Shown: positions 17,279-27,100, numbered from the stretch's first letter. The stretch is DNA of 43,286 nt from Clostridia bacterium (GCA_017619735.1 JAFZRT010000009.1:1-43286); one strand, 5' to 3'. The notes: a model not told the origin generated them from the sequence alone. Numbers and translations are program-made.

Positions 17279-20200
17279 ATGAAAAAACGCATCTTGAGTC
17301 TTGTCACGGCTCTGCTGATGCTGCTGACCGCGCTGCCCGCGTTCGCCCTTTCCGCGAACGCGCTCACGCTGACCAAGACGGTCATCGGCAACACCGGCGC
17401 GACCATCGCCGTTTCCGGCGGCTCCGGCACGGTCACCGCAGAATCCAGCAACACGGCGATAGCCGGGGTATCCGTCAGCGGCACCGTCGTCACCGTGACC
17501 GGCGTGTCGGGTAAGAAGGGCATCGTGACCGTCACCGTCACGCGCGGCACGCAGTCCGCCGAGATGGAGGTCGCGATCGGCTACACGACGTTCCGGCTCA
17601 ACGGCCGTTCGGTCACCGTCTACGCGGGCAGCGACTCCAATTACGAGGTCGTCGCGATAGAGCAGGCGAGCGAGACCGAATACACCGGTGCCGAGGGCAC
17701 GGGCGAGATGACCGTATCCGCCGACGCGGACGGCAACGCGGTTTACACCGCCGCGAGCGGTTACGAGCTCCGCATCACCATAAAGAAGAAGGGCGGCATC
17801 TACTCCTTCAACGGCAGTTCGCAGTACGCGAGCTTGGCAGTCAAGAAGGAGGCAAATAAGGACGCGACGATACTCCTCGACGGGCTCAATATCAAGTCCC
17901 AGTTCACCGCCGCGCTGACCATCAAAAAGGATTCGACCGCGGCCGTCTACCTCAACACCCTCGCGGGGACTTCGTCGACGCTCGCCGACAGCGCGCTCAA
18001 TAACGCCGATTCCTACGGCCCCACCGCCGAGGGCGGCGACGGCACCAACCAGTACTACGCCGAGAGCGCGGTCATAAAGGGCAAGACCTCTTCTAATCTG
18101 ACCATTGCCGGCAAGGGCTCTCTCACGATCACCGCGGCCGCCAAGAACGGCGTCAAGGTCGGCGCGAACGCCTTCCTCACCGTCGCCGACGGCACGCTCA
18201 CCGTGACCGCTCCCAACGCGGCCCTCTCCTCCGAGAACGAGCTCATGATCTCCGGCGGCGCGCTCTCGCTCACCACCTCCGGCGGCGACGCGGTCAAGGC
18301 AGCCGACGACACCGACGCAATCGGCAAGATCTACGTCACGGGCGGCAGCATCACCGCCTCCTCCGCGGACGAGGGCATTCTCGCGCGGGAGAGCGTATAC
18401 ATCTCCGGCGGCACGCTGAACATCACCGCCGCGGGCGACGGCATTAAGGCCGAGAACGGCACGGAGACCGCGGGCGACATCACGATAACCGGCGGCGAGT
18501 TCACGCTCAACACCACCGGCGACGGCATTTCCGCCTTCAATCTGGAGATATCCGGCGGCACTTTCGGCATCACCTGCGCTAACGGCTATACCAACACCTC
18601 CTACAACGGCGACACGATGGCCAGCGCGAAGTGCCTCAAGTCCGAGCTTGAGAACACCGTATCGGGCGGCAGCTTCACGCTGTCCGCTCCCGACGACGCC
18701 ATCCACTCCGACGGCAATCTGACCATCGAGGGCGGCACTTTCAATATCTGGACTCGCGACGACGGCCTGCACGCCGACCGGGTGCTGACGTTCGGCATAC
18801 GCGGCGCGGACGACGGCCTCATCGACCTCACGATCAACACGAGCTATGAGGGCATGGAGGGCGCCGACATTGTACTGAACTCCGGCCGCGCGACGGTCTA
18901 CTCCACCGACGACGTCATCAACGCCGCCAACAAGAACACCTCCAACTATCACTTCACGATAAACGAGTACGGCGGCGTTTACCGCCTGTACACCTCCGGC
19001 GGCGACGGTATCGACTCCAACGGCGGCGCGTATTTCCGCGGCGGCGACCTTGAGGTCTACTCCGCCTCCAATACCTCCAACGACCCGCTCGACACCGAGG
19101 ACACCCTCGCGCTGTACGGCGGCGTTACGCTGGGCTGCGGCATGAACCAGATGCAGGGCGCTCCCTCCGCGGGCATCTACGTCGAGTTCAAGAACCTGTC
19201 GATCAGGACGGGCTACTCCATCGTGATAAAGGACGGCTCGGGCAATATCCTCAAGAGCACGCAGGCCTACTTTGCGAGCTCCTCCAACACGGCGACATAC
19301 CTCGTGTTCAGCCATCCGGCCCTCGTTTCGGGCAACACGTACTACGTCTACATCAACGGCTCCACCTCCGCGAAGACCGGCACCGCGACCGGCTCCGGCG
19401 TAGACTCCACCCCGTGGGCGGATCTCGACTCCGGCAGCACCAACGTTTATGAGCGCGTGACGCAGATGACCGCAGGCAGCCGTTACGTCATCACCAACGC
19501 CTCCGCCTCCACGACGGTCTACACGCTCTCCGGCACGACCTCCGTCGCCGCGCTTTCGAGCAGTCTGTCGAGCGTCACGGGCGGATATACCTTCGGCACG
19601 CTCAACGAGAACAACACCTGGTACATCGACGGATCCGGCCATATCTACAACACGGTCGGCGGCGTGAACTACTACCTCATGTACACCTCGTCCTCCTCCG
19701 GCTGGTCCACGACCTACACGCTGGGCAAGACCACCGACGTCACCGCTGCGGCGGGCTGGGAGGTCTCCGCATCCGGCAGCGCGGCGCAGATCTATGCGAC
19801 CGCGACCTCCTCGGGCGGCGGTCCCGGCGGCCCCGGTCAGTCGAGGAAGATCTACCTCTACTACAGCAGCGGATGGAAGCTCTCGACCACCGCGTCGACC
19901 GTTTACATCTACGCCCCGGCAGTAGCCCAGGCGGCGCTCACCGGTTCCACCTACTACGTCGCGGAAAACGACGAGGGCTTCTCCATGAGCGACATCACGG
20001 CGGGCACCGTCATCAAGTACCGCTCCTCGCGCTCCGCTTCGGCGGTCACAGTGCCCTGGACCGACAGCCACATAAGCTGCAGCTGGGAGCCCGCTTTCGA
20101 CTCCTCCGTCAACGGCACCTACGTATTGACCGTCAAGTATGACGGTATCGCCTTCGGCACCGTCACCGTGAGGATAGTCGGCGAGGATCAGTCGGTCACC

Positions 20201-20581
20201 GTCACCTTCACGGGCGACTACTCCGCCGTGGTCGAGATCGTCGCGGGCGAAGCCGTGACCGCGCCGACCGCGCCCTCCGGCTACTATTACACGTTCTTCG
20301 TGAACGGCATGGAGTTCGACATCACCACGCCGATCTGGACGAACACCACGATAACCGTCGTGCTCAACACCGTCGATGAGCCCACCGCGGATCACCCGAT
20401 GGACGTCAACTGCGACGGCAGCATATCGTTCGACGACGTCACCCTGCTCGCCGCGCACATCGTCGGCATGGGCACGCTGACCGAAATGGGCTTGCTCAAC
20501 GCCGACTGCAACGGCGACGGCGTCGTGAACTCGCTCGATATCTCCTACCTCTACAACTACCTCCTGAACAATCAGAACTGA
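17279..20581 (+). CDS. Secreted Cthe_2159-type beta-helix carbohydrate-binding protein with dockerin
   Basis: A 1100-residue exported protein. A signal peptide (about 1-30) is followed by an Ig-like, BIG2-type domain rich in Val/Thr (about 30-115). Residues of about 120-690 form a right-handed beta-helix of the Cthe_2159 family (repeated ISGGxxxIT, GDGIxA, DDAIHSDGN), a family described as binding acidic polysaccharides such as polygalacturonate. A Gly/Ser/Thr/Tyr-rich beta region follows, including GGGPGGPGQ near residue 845. The last 60 residues are a type I dockerin with two calcium loops (DVNCDGSISFDD and DCNGDGVVNSLD). No cohesin is in the window. Start at 17279: GAAAGGAG lies 8 nt upstream. 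It likely binds plant polysaccharide outside the cell. Confidence 0.85.
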   Translation: MKKRILSLVTALLMLLTALPAFALSANALTLTKTVIGNTGATIAVSGGSGTVTAESSNTAIAGVSVSGTVVTVTGVSGKKGIVTVTVTRGTQSAEMEVAIGYTTFRLNGRSVTVYAGSDSNYEVVAIEQASETEYTGAEGTGEMTVSADADGNAVYTAASGYELRITIKKKGGIYSFNGSSQYASLAVKKEANKDATILLDGLNIKSQFTAALTIKKDSTAAVYLNTLAGTSSTLADSALNNADSYGPTAEGGDGTNQYYAESAVIKGKTSSNLTIAGKGSLTITAAAKNGVKVGANAFLTVADGTLTVTAPNAALSSENELMISGGALSLTTSGGDAVKAADDTDAIGKIYVTGGSITASSADEGILARESVYISGGTLNITAAGDGIKAENGTETAGDITITGGEFTLNTTGDGISAFNLEISGGTFGITCANGYTNTSYNGDTMASAKCLKSELENTVSGGSFTLSAPDDAIHSDGNLTIEGGTFNIWTRDDGLHADRVLTFGIRGADDGLIDLTINTSYEGMEGADIVLNSGRATVYSTDDVINAANKNTSNYHFTINEYGGVYRLYTSGGDGIDSNGGAYFRGGDLEVYSASNTSNDPLDTEDTLALYGGVTLGCGMNQMQGAPSAGIYVEFKNLSIRTGYSIVIKDGSGNILKSTQAYFASSSNTATYLVFSHPALVSGNTYYVYINGSTSAKTGTATGSGVDSTPWADLDSGSTNVYERVTQMTAGSRYVITNASASTTVYTLSGTTSVAALSSSLSSVTGGYTFGTLNENNTWYIDGSGHIYNTVGGVNYYLMYTSSSSGWSTTYTLGKTTDVTAAAGWEVSASGSAAQIYATATSSGGGPGGPGQSRKIYLYYSSGWKLSTTASTVYIYAPAVAQAALTGSTYYVAENDEGFSMSDITAGTVIKYRSSRSASAVTVPWTDSHISCSWEPAFDSSVNGTYVLTVKYDGIAFGTVTVRIVGEDQSVTVTFTGDYSAVVEIVAGEAVTAPTAPSGYYYTFFVNGMEFDITTPIWTNTTITVVLNTVDEPTADHPMDVNCDGSISFDDVTLLAAHIVGMGTLTEMGLLNADCNGDGVVNSLDISYLYNYLLNNQN

Positions 20582-20594
20582 ATCCGCGGCAGTG

Positions 20595-20626
20595 AAAGGG
20601 CCCGGGCGCAAAGCCCGGGCTTTTTC
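20595..20626 (+). terminator. Terminator after the beta-helix gene
   Basis: GCCCGGGC-GCAAA-GCCCGGGC (20600-20607, 20613-20620) followed by TTTTT. Confidence 0.9.
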
Positions 20627-20654
20627 CGTCCCTCGAGGGTGATTTTCGCATTTG

Positions 20655-20694
20655 CAACTCATAGTTGACAAAAAAACCTGCCCCGCGATATAAT
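20655..20694 (+). promoter_or_regulatory. XRE gene promoter with palindromic operator
   Basis: TTGACA (20665-20670), 18 nt and TATAAT (20689-20694). The palindrome CAACT-CAT-AGTTG (20655-20667) overlaps the -35 box, a good position for autorepression by the HTH protein encoded downstream; this is inference. Confidence 0.72.
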
Positions 20695-20774
20695 TTGAAA
20701 AGCAGAATTGCTGGCGCAACCGGCCGGGATCTGATATCATGAGCCCAGCAAAAAGCCGAAAGGAAACAAAAGAT

Positions 20775-22082
20775 ATGAACATCGAGATCGCCAACAGACT
20801 CGTAAAGATGCGCAAGGCGCACGGCTTCTCGCAGGAGGAGCTCGCGGCAAGGCTCGGGATCTCCCGCCAGGCCGTAAGCAAGTGGGAGAGGGCGGAATCC
20901 TCCCCCGACACGGACAACCTTATAATGCTCTCGCGCCTCTACGGGGTATCGCTCGACTCGCTCCTTGCGACCGAGGACGAGATCCCCATGCCGGAGAAGG
21001 ACGAGGCCGAGAAGAGCTCCCCCGCCGAAAGGGTGAGCGTCAGTCTGGCCAGTGGAATTAACGTCACCGATGACGACGGCTCCCACGTGCATATAGGTTG
21101 GGACGGCATCTACGTCGACGACTCGGGCGAGGCGGCCGAGCCCGGCATCAACGCCTTCGTCAAGAGCATCGAGGTCGACGAGAGCGGCGTGACTTTCACC
21201 GAAAACGGCGAGCGCGTCCACCGCGAATGGAACTCCGTCAAGGACGGCAAGAACCGCTTCGTCTACAAGAAGATGAACGAGCGGACCGGCAAATGGCGCA
21301 CAACCGTAGTCGACGAGGACGGCCACAAGGTCGTGCTCGACACCGAGAGCGAGCCCCATGAGGACGAATACGGCGACGTCCGCATCGCCTCGAACGGCGG
21401 CGGAAGCTTCCCCTACGCGGTGCTCGTGACGGGACTTTTCCTGCTGCTGGGCTTCCTTAAGGGCTGGTGGCATCCCGCATGGCTGCTCTTCCTCACCATA
21501 CCGATATTCCACTCGATAATGTCCGTCGTCCGCGGCAGGAAGCTCGGCTGGGCCGATATCGCCGTGCCCGTGCTCATTATCGGCGGCTACGCGGCGCTGG
21601 GCCTTACGCAGGGGCTGTGGCATCCGCTCTGGATAATGCTCCTCGCGATCCCGCTCTACTTCTCCATCTCCGCCGCCGCTTCCCGCGGGAGGGGCCTCGG
21701 CGACACTCTGACTGGCGTTTATTCGCTGATAATGGTAATCGCCTACCTCGCGCTTGGCTTCACCTTCGGGCCCAAGGCCTGGACGGTCGGCTGGCTGCTC
21801 TTCCTTACGATCCCCATGTTCGCCTCCGTCGTGCGCTCCGTCAAGCGCCATGCGGGCATCAAGGCCGTGGCGCGCTTCCCCTGGGAGCTGCTTATTGTCG
21901 CCGGCTACCTCTTCGTGGGCCTCATGTTCGGCATATGGCATCCCACCTGGGTCGCGTTCGTGCTGATCCCCGTGCTGCGCTGGGCGGTCGGCAGGATCGC
22001 AAGAGGCGGCTCCTCCGACTCGGTGACCGTCGATTACAGCGACGACGATGACGATGATGAGGACGATGACGACGAGGACTGA
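20775..22082 (+). CDS. XRE-family regulator fused to a four-repeat membrane domain
   Basis: A 435-residue protein. Residues 1-65 are a Cro/C1-type helix-turn-helix (FSQEELAARLGISRQAVSKWERAESSP). Residues of about 80-205 are a hydrophilic, beta-rich segment (DGSHVHIGWDGIYV, WNSVKDGKNRFVYKK). From about 215 to 420 there are four hydrophobic hairpins, each ending in a similar unit: WHPAW-LLFLTIP, WHPLW-IMLLAIP, WTVGW-LLFLTIP and WHPTW-VAFVLIP. The C-terminus is nearly pure Asp/Glu (about 14 residues). Membrane-tethered XRE proteins are common in Clostridia, but their signals are mostly unknown. Start: ATG at 20775 with AAAGGAA about 12 nt upstream; the earlier ATG at 20739 lacks an RBS. Confidence 0.85.
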   Translation: MNIEIANRLVKMRKAHGFSQEELAARLGISRQAVSKWERAESSPDTDNLIMLSRLYGVSLDSLLATEDEIPMPEKDEAEKSSPAERVSVSLASGINVTDDDGSHVHIGWDGIYVDDSGEAAEPGINAFVKSIEVDESGVTFTENGERVHREWNSVKDGKNRFVYKKMNERTGKWRTTVVDEDGHKVVLDTESEPHEDEYGDVRIASNGGGSFPYAVLVTGLFLLLGFLKGWWHPAWLLFLTIPIFHSIMSVVRGRKLGWADIAVPVLIIGGYAALGLTQGLWHPLWIMLLAIPLYFSISAAASRGRGLGDTLTGVYSLIMVIAYLALGFTFGPKAWTVGWLLFLTIPMFASVVRSVKRHAGIKAVARFPWELLIVAGYLFVGLMFGIWHPTWVAFVLIPVLRWAVGRIARGGSSDSVTVDYSDDDDDDEDDDDED

Positions 22083-22096
22083 TATGCAATACGCTG

Positions 22097-22125
22097 AGGC
22101 GGGGCCGTGCGGCTCCGCCTTTTTT
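22097..22125 (+). terminator. Terminator after the XRE membrane gene
   Basis: AGGCGGGGCC-GTGC-GGCTCCGCCT, one wobble pair, followed by TTTTT. Confidence 0.85.
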
Positions 22126-22149
22126 CGCGCTTTTCCGTCAAATCGGCTG

Positions 22150-22178
22150 TTGCTTTTTGCGACCGCCGATGGTATTAT
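22150..22178 (+). promoter_or_regulatory. Promoter of zapA
   Basis: TTGCTT (22150-22155), 17 nt and TATTAT (22173-22178). Confidence 0.72.
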
Positions 22179-22213
22179 ATATATGTAAAAGTTTGATGAA
22201 AGGTGACAAGGCT

Positions 22214-22537
22214 ATGGAGAAGAACAGGATGACCATCAATCTCGCCGGGCAGGAGTTCCGCATCGCCTCCGATTCGAGCGTGGAGCATATGCGCTCTCTC
22301 GAGGCGGAGGTCAACCGCCGCGTCAGGGAGATGCAGGCGCTTTGCCCCGATCAGAGCACATCGAGGTGCGCTCTGCTCGCCATGCTCAGCATGACCGACG
22401 AAAACGTGAAGCTCCGCGCCGAATACGCCGAAGTCGACAGGAAGATCTCCGAGCTGCGCACTCTGCGCGGTGGGGAGACGCGCGCCGCCGCCCCCGTAAA
22501 GCGCCCCTTTGAGCGCAAAAAGCCCGTCGGCGTCTGA
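22214..22537 (+). CDS. zapA: Cell division protein ZapA
   Basis: A 107-residue protein that promotes FtsZ ring assembly. The N-terminal part (MTINLAGQEFRIASD…HMRSLEAEVNRRV) matches the ZapA head, and a coiled-coil helix follows (LLAMLSMTDENVKLRAEYAEVDRKI). A basic, Pro-rich tail closes it. The ATG at 22214 is chosen: AGGTGA is 8 nt upstream, while the longer frame begins at the -10 box. In Firmicutes zapA often precedes a U32 peptidase gene and mutS2, exactly as seen here. Confidence 0.92.
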   Translation: MEKNRMTINLAGQEFRIASDSSVEHMRSLEAEVNRRVREMQALCPDQSTSRCALLAMLSMTDENVKLRAEYAEVDRKISELRTLRGGETRAAAPVKRPFERKKPVGV

Positions 22538-22562
22538 CGACGACCGCATACCCAAATGACCG

Positions 22563-22589
22563 GCCGCGGATCAAAAAAAGACCCGCGGC
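22563..22589 (+). other. Hairpin between zapA and the U32 gene
   Basis: GCCGCGG (22563-22569) pairs with CCGCGGC (22583-22589) around an A-rich loop, followed by TTATGTTT. It may be a weak terminator or attenuator that sets the zapA to downstream ratio. Confidence 0.5.
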
Positions 22590-22622
22590 TTATGTTTACC
22601 GGAGGAGCCATCGGCCTTTGAC

Positions 22623-24650
22623 ATGAAGAACGGCAATATCGAACTGCTCGCCCCCGCGGGGAATATGGAATGCCTCATAGCCGCAGTGCGCAACGGCGCG
22701 GACGCCGTCTATTTCGGCAGCGGCTCCTTCAACGCGCGCCGCGGAGCCGCCAATTTCACCGGCGGCGAGCTTGAGGAGGCCATTAAGTTCTGCCGCCTGC
22801 GCGGCGTAAAGACCAACATCACGCTGAACACCCTTCTCTTCGACAGGGAGCTCCGCGACGCCGTGAACTTTGCGGCGAAGCTCCTGTCCCTGAAGGCGGA
22901 CGCGGTGATAGTGCAGGATATCGGCCTTGCCGCGATACTGCGCGAAGAGCTGCCGGAGCTGACCGTGCACGCCTCCACGCAGATGGGCATACACAGTCTT
23001 TCCGGCCTCCGTTACTGCGAGGCGAACGGTATCGCACGCGCCGTCCTTGCGAGGGAGGTCCCCCTTGACGAGATACGGCGCATGCACGCTCAGAGCCCGG
23101 TGGAGCTGGAGTTCTTCTGCCACGGCGCGCTGTGCATGGGCTTTTCGGGCAGCTGTCTCTACTCCTCCATGGCGGGCGAGCGGAGCGGCAACAGGGGCAC
23201 CTGCGCCCAGCCCTGCCGCAAAAACGCAAGCGTGCTGAACCGCCGCGCGGGCGAAAACGAGTTCGCCCTTTCCACCAACGATATCTGCATGATCGACGAG
23301 CTCCCCGCTCTCATCGACGCGGGCATAGTGAGCTTCAAGATAGAGGGCCGCATGAAGAGCCCCGAATACGTCGCCAACGTCACGCGCATCTACCGCGCCG
23401 CGCTCGACGGGGAGAAGCCCGCGTCCGCGCGCAGTCAGCTCTTTGCGGTCTTCAACCGCGGCGAGTTTTCGACGGCGCACATCAGGGGCGACTCCGTCAC
23501 GACCGGGCACGTCGGCTCCGCAAAGCCCACGCCGGAGCTCGTCGCCGCCGCGCACGAGAGCGTCCGCAGCGACCGCCCCGTGCGCAGGGTCTCGGCCGAG
23601 CTCACGCTGACCGTCGGTGAGCCGGCAAAGCTCGCGCTGGTCTCCGGCGGAGCTGCGGCGGAGGCGTTCGGCCCCGTCTGCGAGGAGGCGAAAAAGCCCG
23701 TCGACATTGAAAGATACCGCGAACAGCTCAAAAAGTTCGGCGGCACCCCCTATTACTTGGGCGACTGCGCCGTCGCCGGGAACGGCTTCATACCCGTTTC
23801 CGCGCTGAACGCGCTCCGGCGCGGAGCCGCCGCCGCTCTCTCGGACGCGATACTGGGCGCTCCCGCCCCCCTGCGGGAGCTTTCCGACGCCGACATAGCC
23901 CGCCATACGGGCCCGTCGGGGAAGCATAACGGTCCCTCCCTGCTCTACGCGCGCACCTCCTCCGCGAAGGAGGCCGCTGCCGCGCGGGCGGACATAGTGG
24001 GCGTGGAGCCCGCAGAGCCCGCCGCGTTCGATCCCGCTTCGCTGCCCGCGGGCGGGAACTACGTGCTGATACTGCCCAACGTCATAATGACCGAGGGCGC
24101 GAGGCAGGCGTACCTCCGCCTAATCGCGAGCGGCATATTCCGCGGGATAGAGGCCAACAATATCTGCGAATGGGATATGGGCAAGGACCTTCCCATCCGC
24201 ATAGCGGGCGTCGGGATGAATGCCATGAACTCCGCCTCCGTGCGCAAGCTCCTCTCCTCGGGCTTCACACACGTCATGCCCTCTCTGGAGCTCACGAGGC
24301 CGCAGCTTGCCGCCCTTGCCGACTCCTTCGGGAACAGCATGATCGTCAGCACATACGGCCGCGCGCCGCTGATGCAGCTCATGCACTGCCCCGTTAAGGA
24401 GTACCGCGGCTGCCGGGGCTGCCGCGGGGACGCGGGCGTGCTGACGGACGGCGAGGGGCGCAGGTTCCCGCTCCGCAACATACGCTTTGCCGAGGGGTAC
24501 TGCCTCGTTCGGCTCATGAACTGCGCGGTCACCGACGTGCGCGAGGCCTTCGCCTCGAGCGGGATAAGCGTCTTCGCCCGCGCCGAGACCGCCGATCCCG
24601 ACCCTTCGCCCGACATTACGCGCGGCCACTGGTCGAGGGCGGTCGACTGA
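22623..24650 (+). CDS. U32 family protein (peptidase U32/RlhA-like, DUF3656)
   Basis: A 675-residue protein with the U32 fold start (IELLAPAGNMECLIAAVRNGADAVYFG) and the U32 signature at 164-182 (FFCHGALCMGFSGSCLYSS). Cys171, Cys178, Cys194 and Cys198 are the likely [4Fe-4S] ligands. Relatives such as RlhA and TrhP hydroxylate 23S rRNA or tRNA in prephenate-dependent reactions, so an RNA-modifying role is more likely than proteolysis; which RNA cannot be told here. The long C-terminal half (DUF3656-like) contains CRGCRGD. Only 22 nt separate it from mutS2. GGAGGAG lies 14-20 nt before the ATG, an unusually wide gap. Confidence 0.88.
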   Translation: MKNGNIELLAPAGNMECLIAAVRNGADAVYFGSGSFNARRGAANFTGGELEEAIKFCRLRGVKTNITLNTLLFDRELRDAVNFAAKLLSLKADAVIVQDIGLAAILREELPELTVHASTQMGIHSLSGLRYCEANGIARAVLAREVPLDEIRRMHAQSPVELEFFCHGALCMGFSGSCLYSSMAGERSGNRGTCAQPCRKNASVLNRRAGENEFALSTNDICMIDELPALIDAGIVSFKIEGRMKSPEYVANVTRIYRAALDGEKPASARSQLFAVFNRGEFSTAHIRGDSVTTGHVGSAKPTPELVAAAHESVRSDRPVRRVSAELTLTVGEPAKLALVSGGAAAEAFGPVCEEAKKPVDIERYREQLKKFGGTPYYLGDCAVAGNGFIPVSALNALRRGAAAALSDAILGAPAPLRELSDADIARHTGPSGKHNGPSLLYARTSSAKEAAAARADIVGVEPAEPAAFDPASLPAGGNYVLILPNVIMTEGARQAYLRLIASGIFRGIEANNICEWDMGKDLPIRIAGVGMNAMNSASVRKLLSSGFTHVMPSLELTRPQLAALADSFGNSMIVSTYGRAPLMQLMHCPVKEYRGCRGCRGDAGVLTDGEGRRFPLRNIRFAEGYCLVRLMNCAVTDVREAFASSGISVFARAETADPDPSPDITRGHWSRAVD

Positions 24651-24672
24651 TCCGGTATAAAGGAAAACCGAT

Positions 24673-27042
24673 ATGAAAGAAAAAACGCTGAAAACACTCG
24701 AATACGACAAGATACTGGAGCAGCTTAAGCTGAAATGCTCCTGTTGCGTCAGCCGCGAGCTCGCGGCGTCCCTCCGCCCCTTCGACGAGCTTGACGACGT
24801 GACCGCCGAGCTTGCCATGACGAGCGAGGCGGAAACATACTTCATCCGCACGGGCTCCTCCCCCGTCGACGATTTCCCCGACATGCGCTCCGCGCTGAAG
24901 CGCGTGAACGCCGTGCTGCACCTCTCCTGCGAGGAGCTACTGTCCGTCGCCAAATGTCTGAAGGCCATACGCCGCTGCCGCGAGCTGCTCGTGCGCGAAC
25001 AGCCCGCAAGGGACGGCGAGGGCACGGAGCTTTCCCGCCTGACGAGTCTTGCTTCAGGGCTGATGGTGCACCGCGCGGTGGAGGACGAGATCAACCGCTG
25101 CATACTGAGCGAGGACGAGATATTCGACGGCGCGTCCCCCGCCCTTTCCCGCATAAGGCGGCAGATGAAGCTCGCGAACGAGAAGGTCCGCGCAAAGCTC
25201 AACGACATGATACATTCCCCGACCTATTCCAAGTACCTGCAGGATCCGCTGGTGACGATAAGGAACGGCCGATTCGTTATACCCGTCAAGCAGGAATACC
25301 GTCAGAACATACCCGGCCTCATACACGACCAGTCCGGCACCGGCGCTACGCTCTTCATCGAGCCCTCCGCCGTGGTGGAGCTCGGCAACGAGTACAAGAA
25401 GCTCGTGATGGAGGAGGCCGCGGAGGTCGAGCGCATACTGACGGAGCTGACCGAGATGGTGAAGCCCTCCGCCAACGACATATACCAGGACCTCATGACG
25501 CTTGGCGACGTCGACCTGTGCTTTGCCAAGGCGAAGCTCGCGCGGGAGATGAAGGCCGTATGCCCCAAGCTCAACGCCGAGGGCCGCATAATGATAAAAA
25601 AGGGCCGCCATCCGCTCATCCCGCGGGAGAAGGTGGTGCCTATCGACATATGGCTCGGGACCGACTTCACGACGCTGATCGTGACCGGCCCCAACACGGG
25701 CGGCAAGACCGTCACGCTTAAAACGCTGGGCCTGTTTACGCTCATGGCGCAGTCCGGCATTTTCGTCCCCGCGCAGGTGGGGACGGAGCTCGCCGTGTTC
25801 CGCGAGGTGTTCGCCGACATAGGCGACGAGCAGTCGATCGAGCAGAGTCTTTCGACCTTCTCCTCCCACATGAAGAACATCGTCGGCATACTCGCCGAGG
25901 CGGACGAGGATTCGCTGATACTCCTTGACGAGCTCGGCGCGGGCACCGACCCCGTGGAGGGCGCGGCACTTGCCCAGAGCATACTGGAGGAGCTGCATTC
26001 CCGCGGCTGCCGCACGGCCGCGACCACGCATTACAGCGAGATAAAGGCCTTTGCGCTGACCCACGACGGCATGCAGAACGCCTCGATGGAGTTCGACGTC
26101 GACCGCCTCTGCCCGACCTACCGGCTGTTCATAGGCATACCCGGCAAATCGAACGCGTTTGAGATATCGAAGCGCCTCGGCATGAGCGACTACATAATCG
26201 AAAACGCCCGCGAATACCTGACCAAACAGGACGTGGATTTCGAGACGGTGCTTTCGAGCGCGGAGAGCGAGAAGCAGAAGGCCGAGCGCGAGCGCGAGGA
26301 GGCGGAGAACGCCCGCCGCGAGCTCGACGCCCTGCGGGCCGACATGCGCTCCGAGCGGAAGCGCTTCGAGACGGAGAAGGCCGAGCTGCGCATGAAGGCG
26401 AAGGAGGAGGCGCGGAAGATCGTCGCCGACACGAGGCGGCAGATGGAGGCCCTCGTCGCGGAGATCCGCTCCCTGAAAAACGTGGATCAGCGAGCCGCGG
26501 ACAGGGTGATACAGCAGGCGCGCGACGCCGTGCGCGAAAAGGACGGCGAGCTTTACGACACCCCGCAGGAGAAACGCATATCGGAGGGCAGCGCGCCCAA
26601 GTTCGTTTCCCCCGGGCAGACGGTCCGCGTGGTCTCGCTCGACAAGACTGGCACGGTCATCGGCAGGGCCAAGAACGGCGAAGTCCCCGTGCAGGTGGGC
26701 ATAATCAAGCTGAACGTGCGCATTGACGACCTGCGCGAGGTACAGGAGGAAAAGTCCGCCTCGTCCAACGTGAAGGTCGAATACTCCGCCGCGAACACCG
26801 TCGGGCTCGAGCTCGACATAAGGGGAATGATGGTCGAGGACGCGAAGCCCGTGGTAGACCGCTACCTTTACGACTGCCGCCGCCAGGGCCTTACCGAGGT
26901 CTCGATAATCCACGGCAAGGGCACGGGCGCACTGCGCGCGGGCATACAGACCTTCCTCAAGACCCACCCGAAAGTCAAGTCCTTCCGCAACGGCAACTAC
27001 GGCGAGGGCGATTTCGGGGTGACTGTCGTCACGCTTAAATGA
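24673..27042 (+). CDS. mutS2: MutS2 ATPase/endonuclease with Smr domain
   Basis: At 789 residues it has standard length. Domains: MutS-like lever and clamp (1-300), Walker A GPNTGGKT (339-346), Walker B LILLDELGAGTDP (415-427), TTHYSEIK (451-458), a long coiled coil (about 520-600), a KOW-like segment (about 645-690) and a C-terminal Smr domain with LDIRGMM (714-720) and HGKGTGALR (747-755). MutS2 suppresses recombination in some species and acts as the ribosome-rescue factor RqcU in Bacillus, splitting collided ribosomes. AAAGG precedes the ATG. It is the last gene of the zapA cluster. Confidence 0.97.
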   Translation: MKEKTLKTLEYDKILEQLKLKCSCCVSRELAASLRPFDELDDVTAELAMTSEAETYFIRTGSSPVDDFPDMRSALKRVNAVLHLSCEELLSVAKCLKAIRRCRELLVREQPARDGEGTELSRLTSLASGLMVHRAVEDEINRCILSEDEIFDGASPALSRIRRQMKLANEKVRAKLNDMIHSPTYSKYLQDPLVTIRNGRFVIPVKQEYRQNIPGLIHDQSGTGATLFIEPSAVVELGNEYKKLVMEEAAEVERILTELTEMVKPSANDIYQDLMTLGDVDLCFAKAKLAREMKAVCPKLNAEGRIMIKKGRHPLIPREKVVPIDIWLGTDFTTLIVTGPNTGGKTVTLKTLGLFTLMAQSGIFVPAQVGTELAVFREVFADIGDEQSIEQSLSTFSSHMKNIVGILAEADEDSLILLDELGAGTDPVEGAALAQSILEELHSRGCRTAATTHYSEIKAFALTHDGMQNASMEFDVDRLCPTYRLFIGIPGKSNAFEISKRLGMSDYIIENAREYLTKQDVDFETVLSSAESEKQKAEREREEAENARRELDALRADMRSERKRFETEKAELRMKAKEEARKIVADTRRQMEALVAEIRSLKNVDQRAADRVIQQARDAVREKDGELYDTPQEKRISEGSAPKFVSPGQTVRVVSLDKTGTVIGRAKNGEVPVQVGIIKLNVRIDDLREVQEEKSASSNVKVEYSAANTVGLELDIRGMMVEDAKPVVDRYLYDCRRQGLTEVSIIHGKGTGALRAGIQTFLKTHPKVKSFRNGNYGEGDFGVTVVTLK

Positions 27043-27053
27043 TCCGATACGTA

Positions 27054-27083
27054 AAAAGGGATGAGCCGAGCTCATCCCTTATT
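27054..27083. terminator. Bidirectional terminator after mutS2
   Basis: Perfect 11-bp stem (27056-27066 with 27070-27080), loop CGA. The minus strand ends in five Ts, the plus strand in ATTAATTT. Confidence 0.82.
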
Positions 27084-27100
27084 AATTTGCGATCTGATCG

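Noticed and set aside
17243..20917. A 1224-codon open frame on the minus strand opposite the beta-helix gene
   Set aside because: It is a by-product of GC-rich codons on the plus strand: low-complexity, Arg/Gly/Val-rich, no RBS or family motif, and the plus-strand gene has a signal peptide and dockerin.
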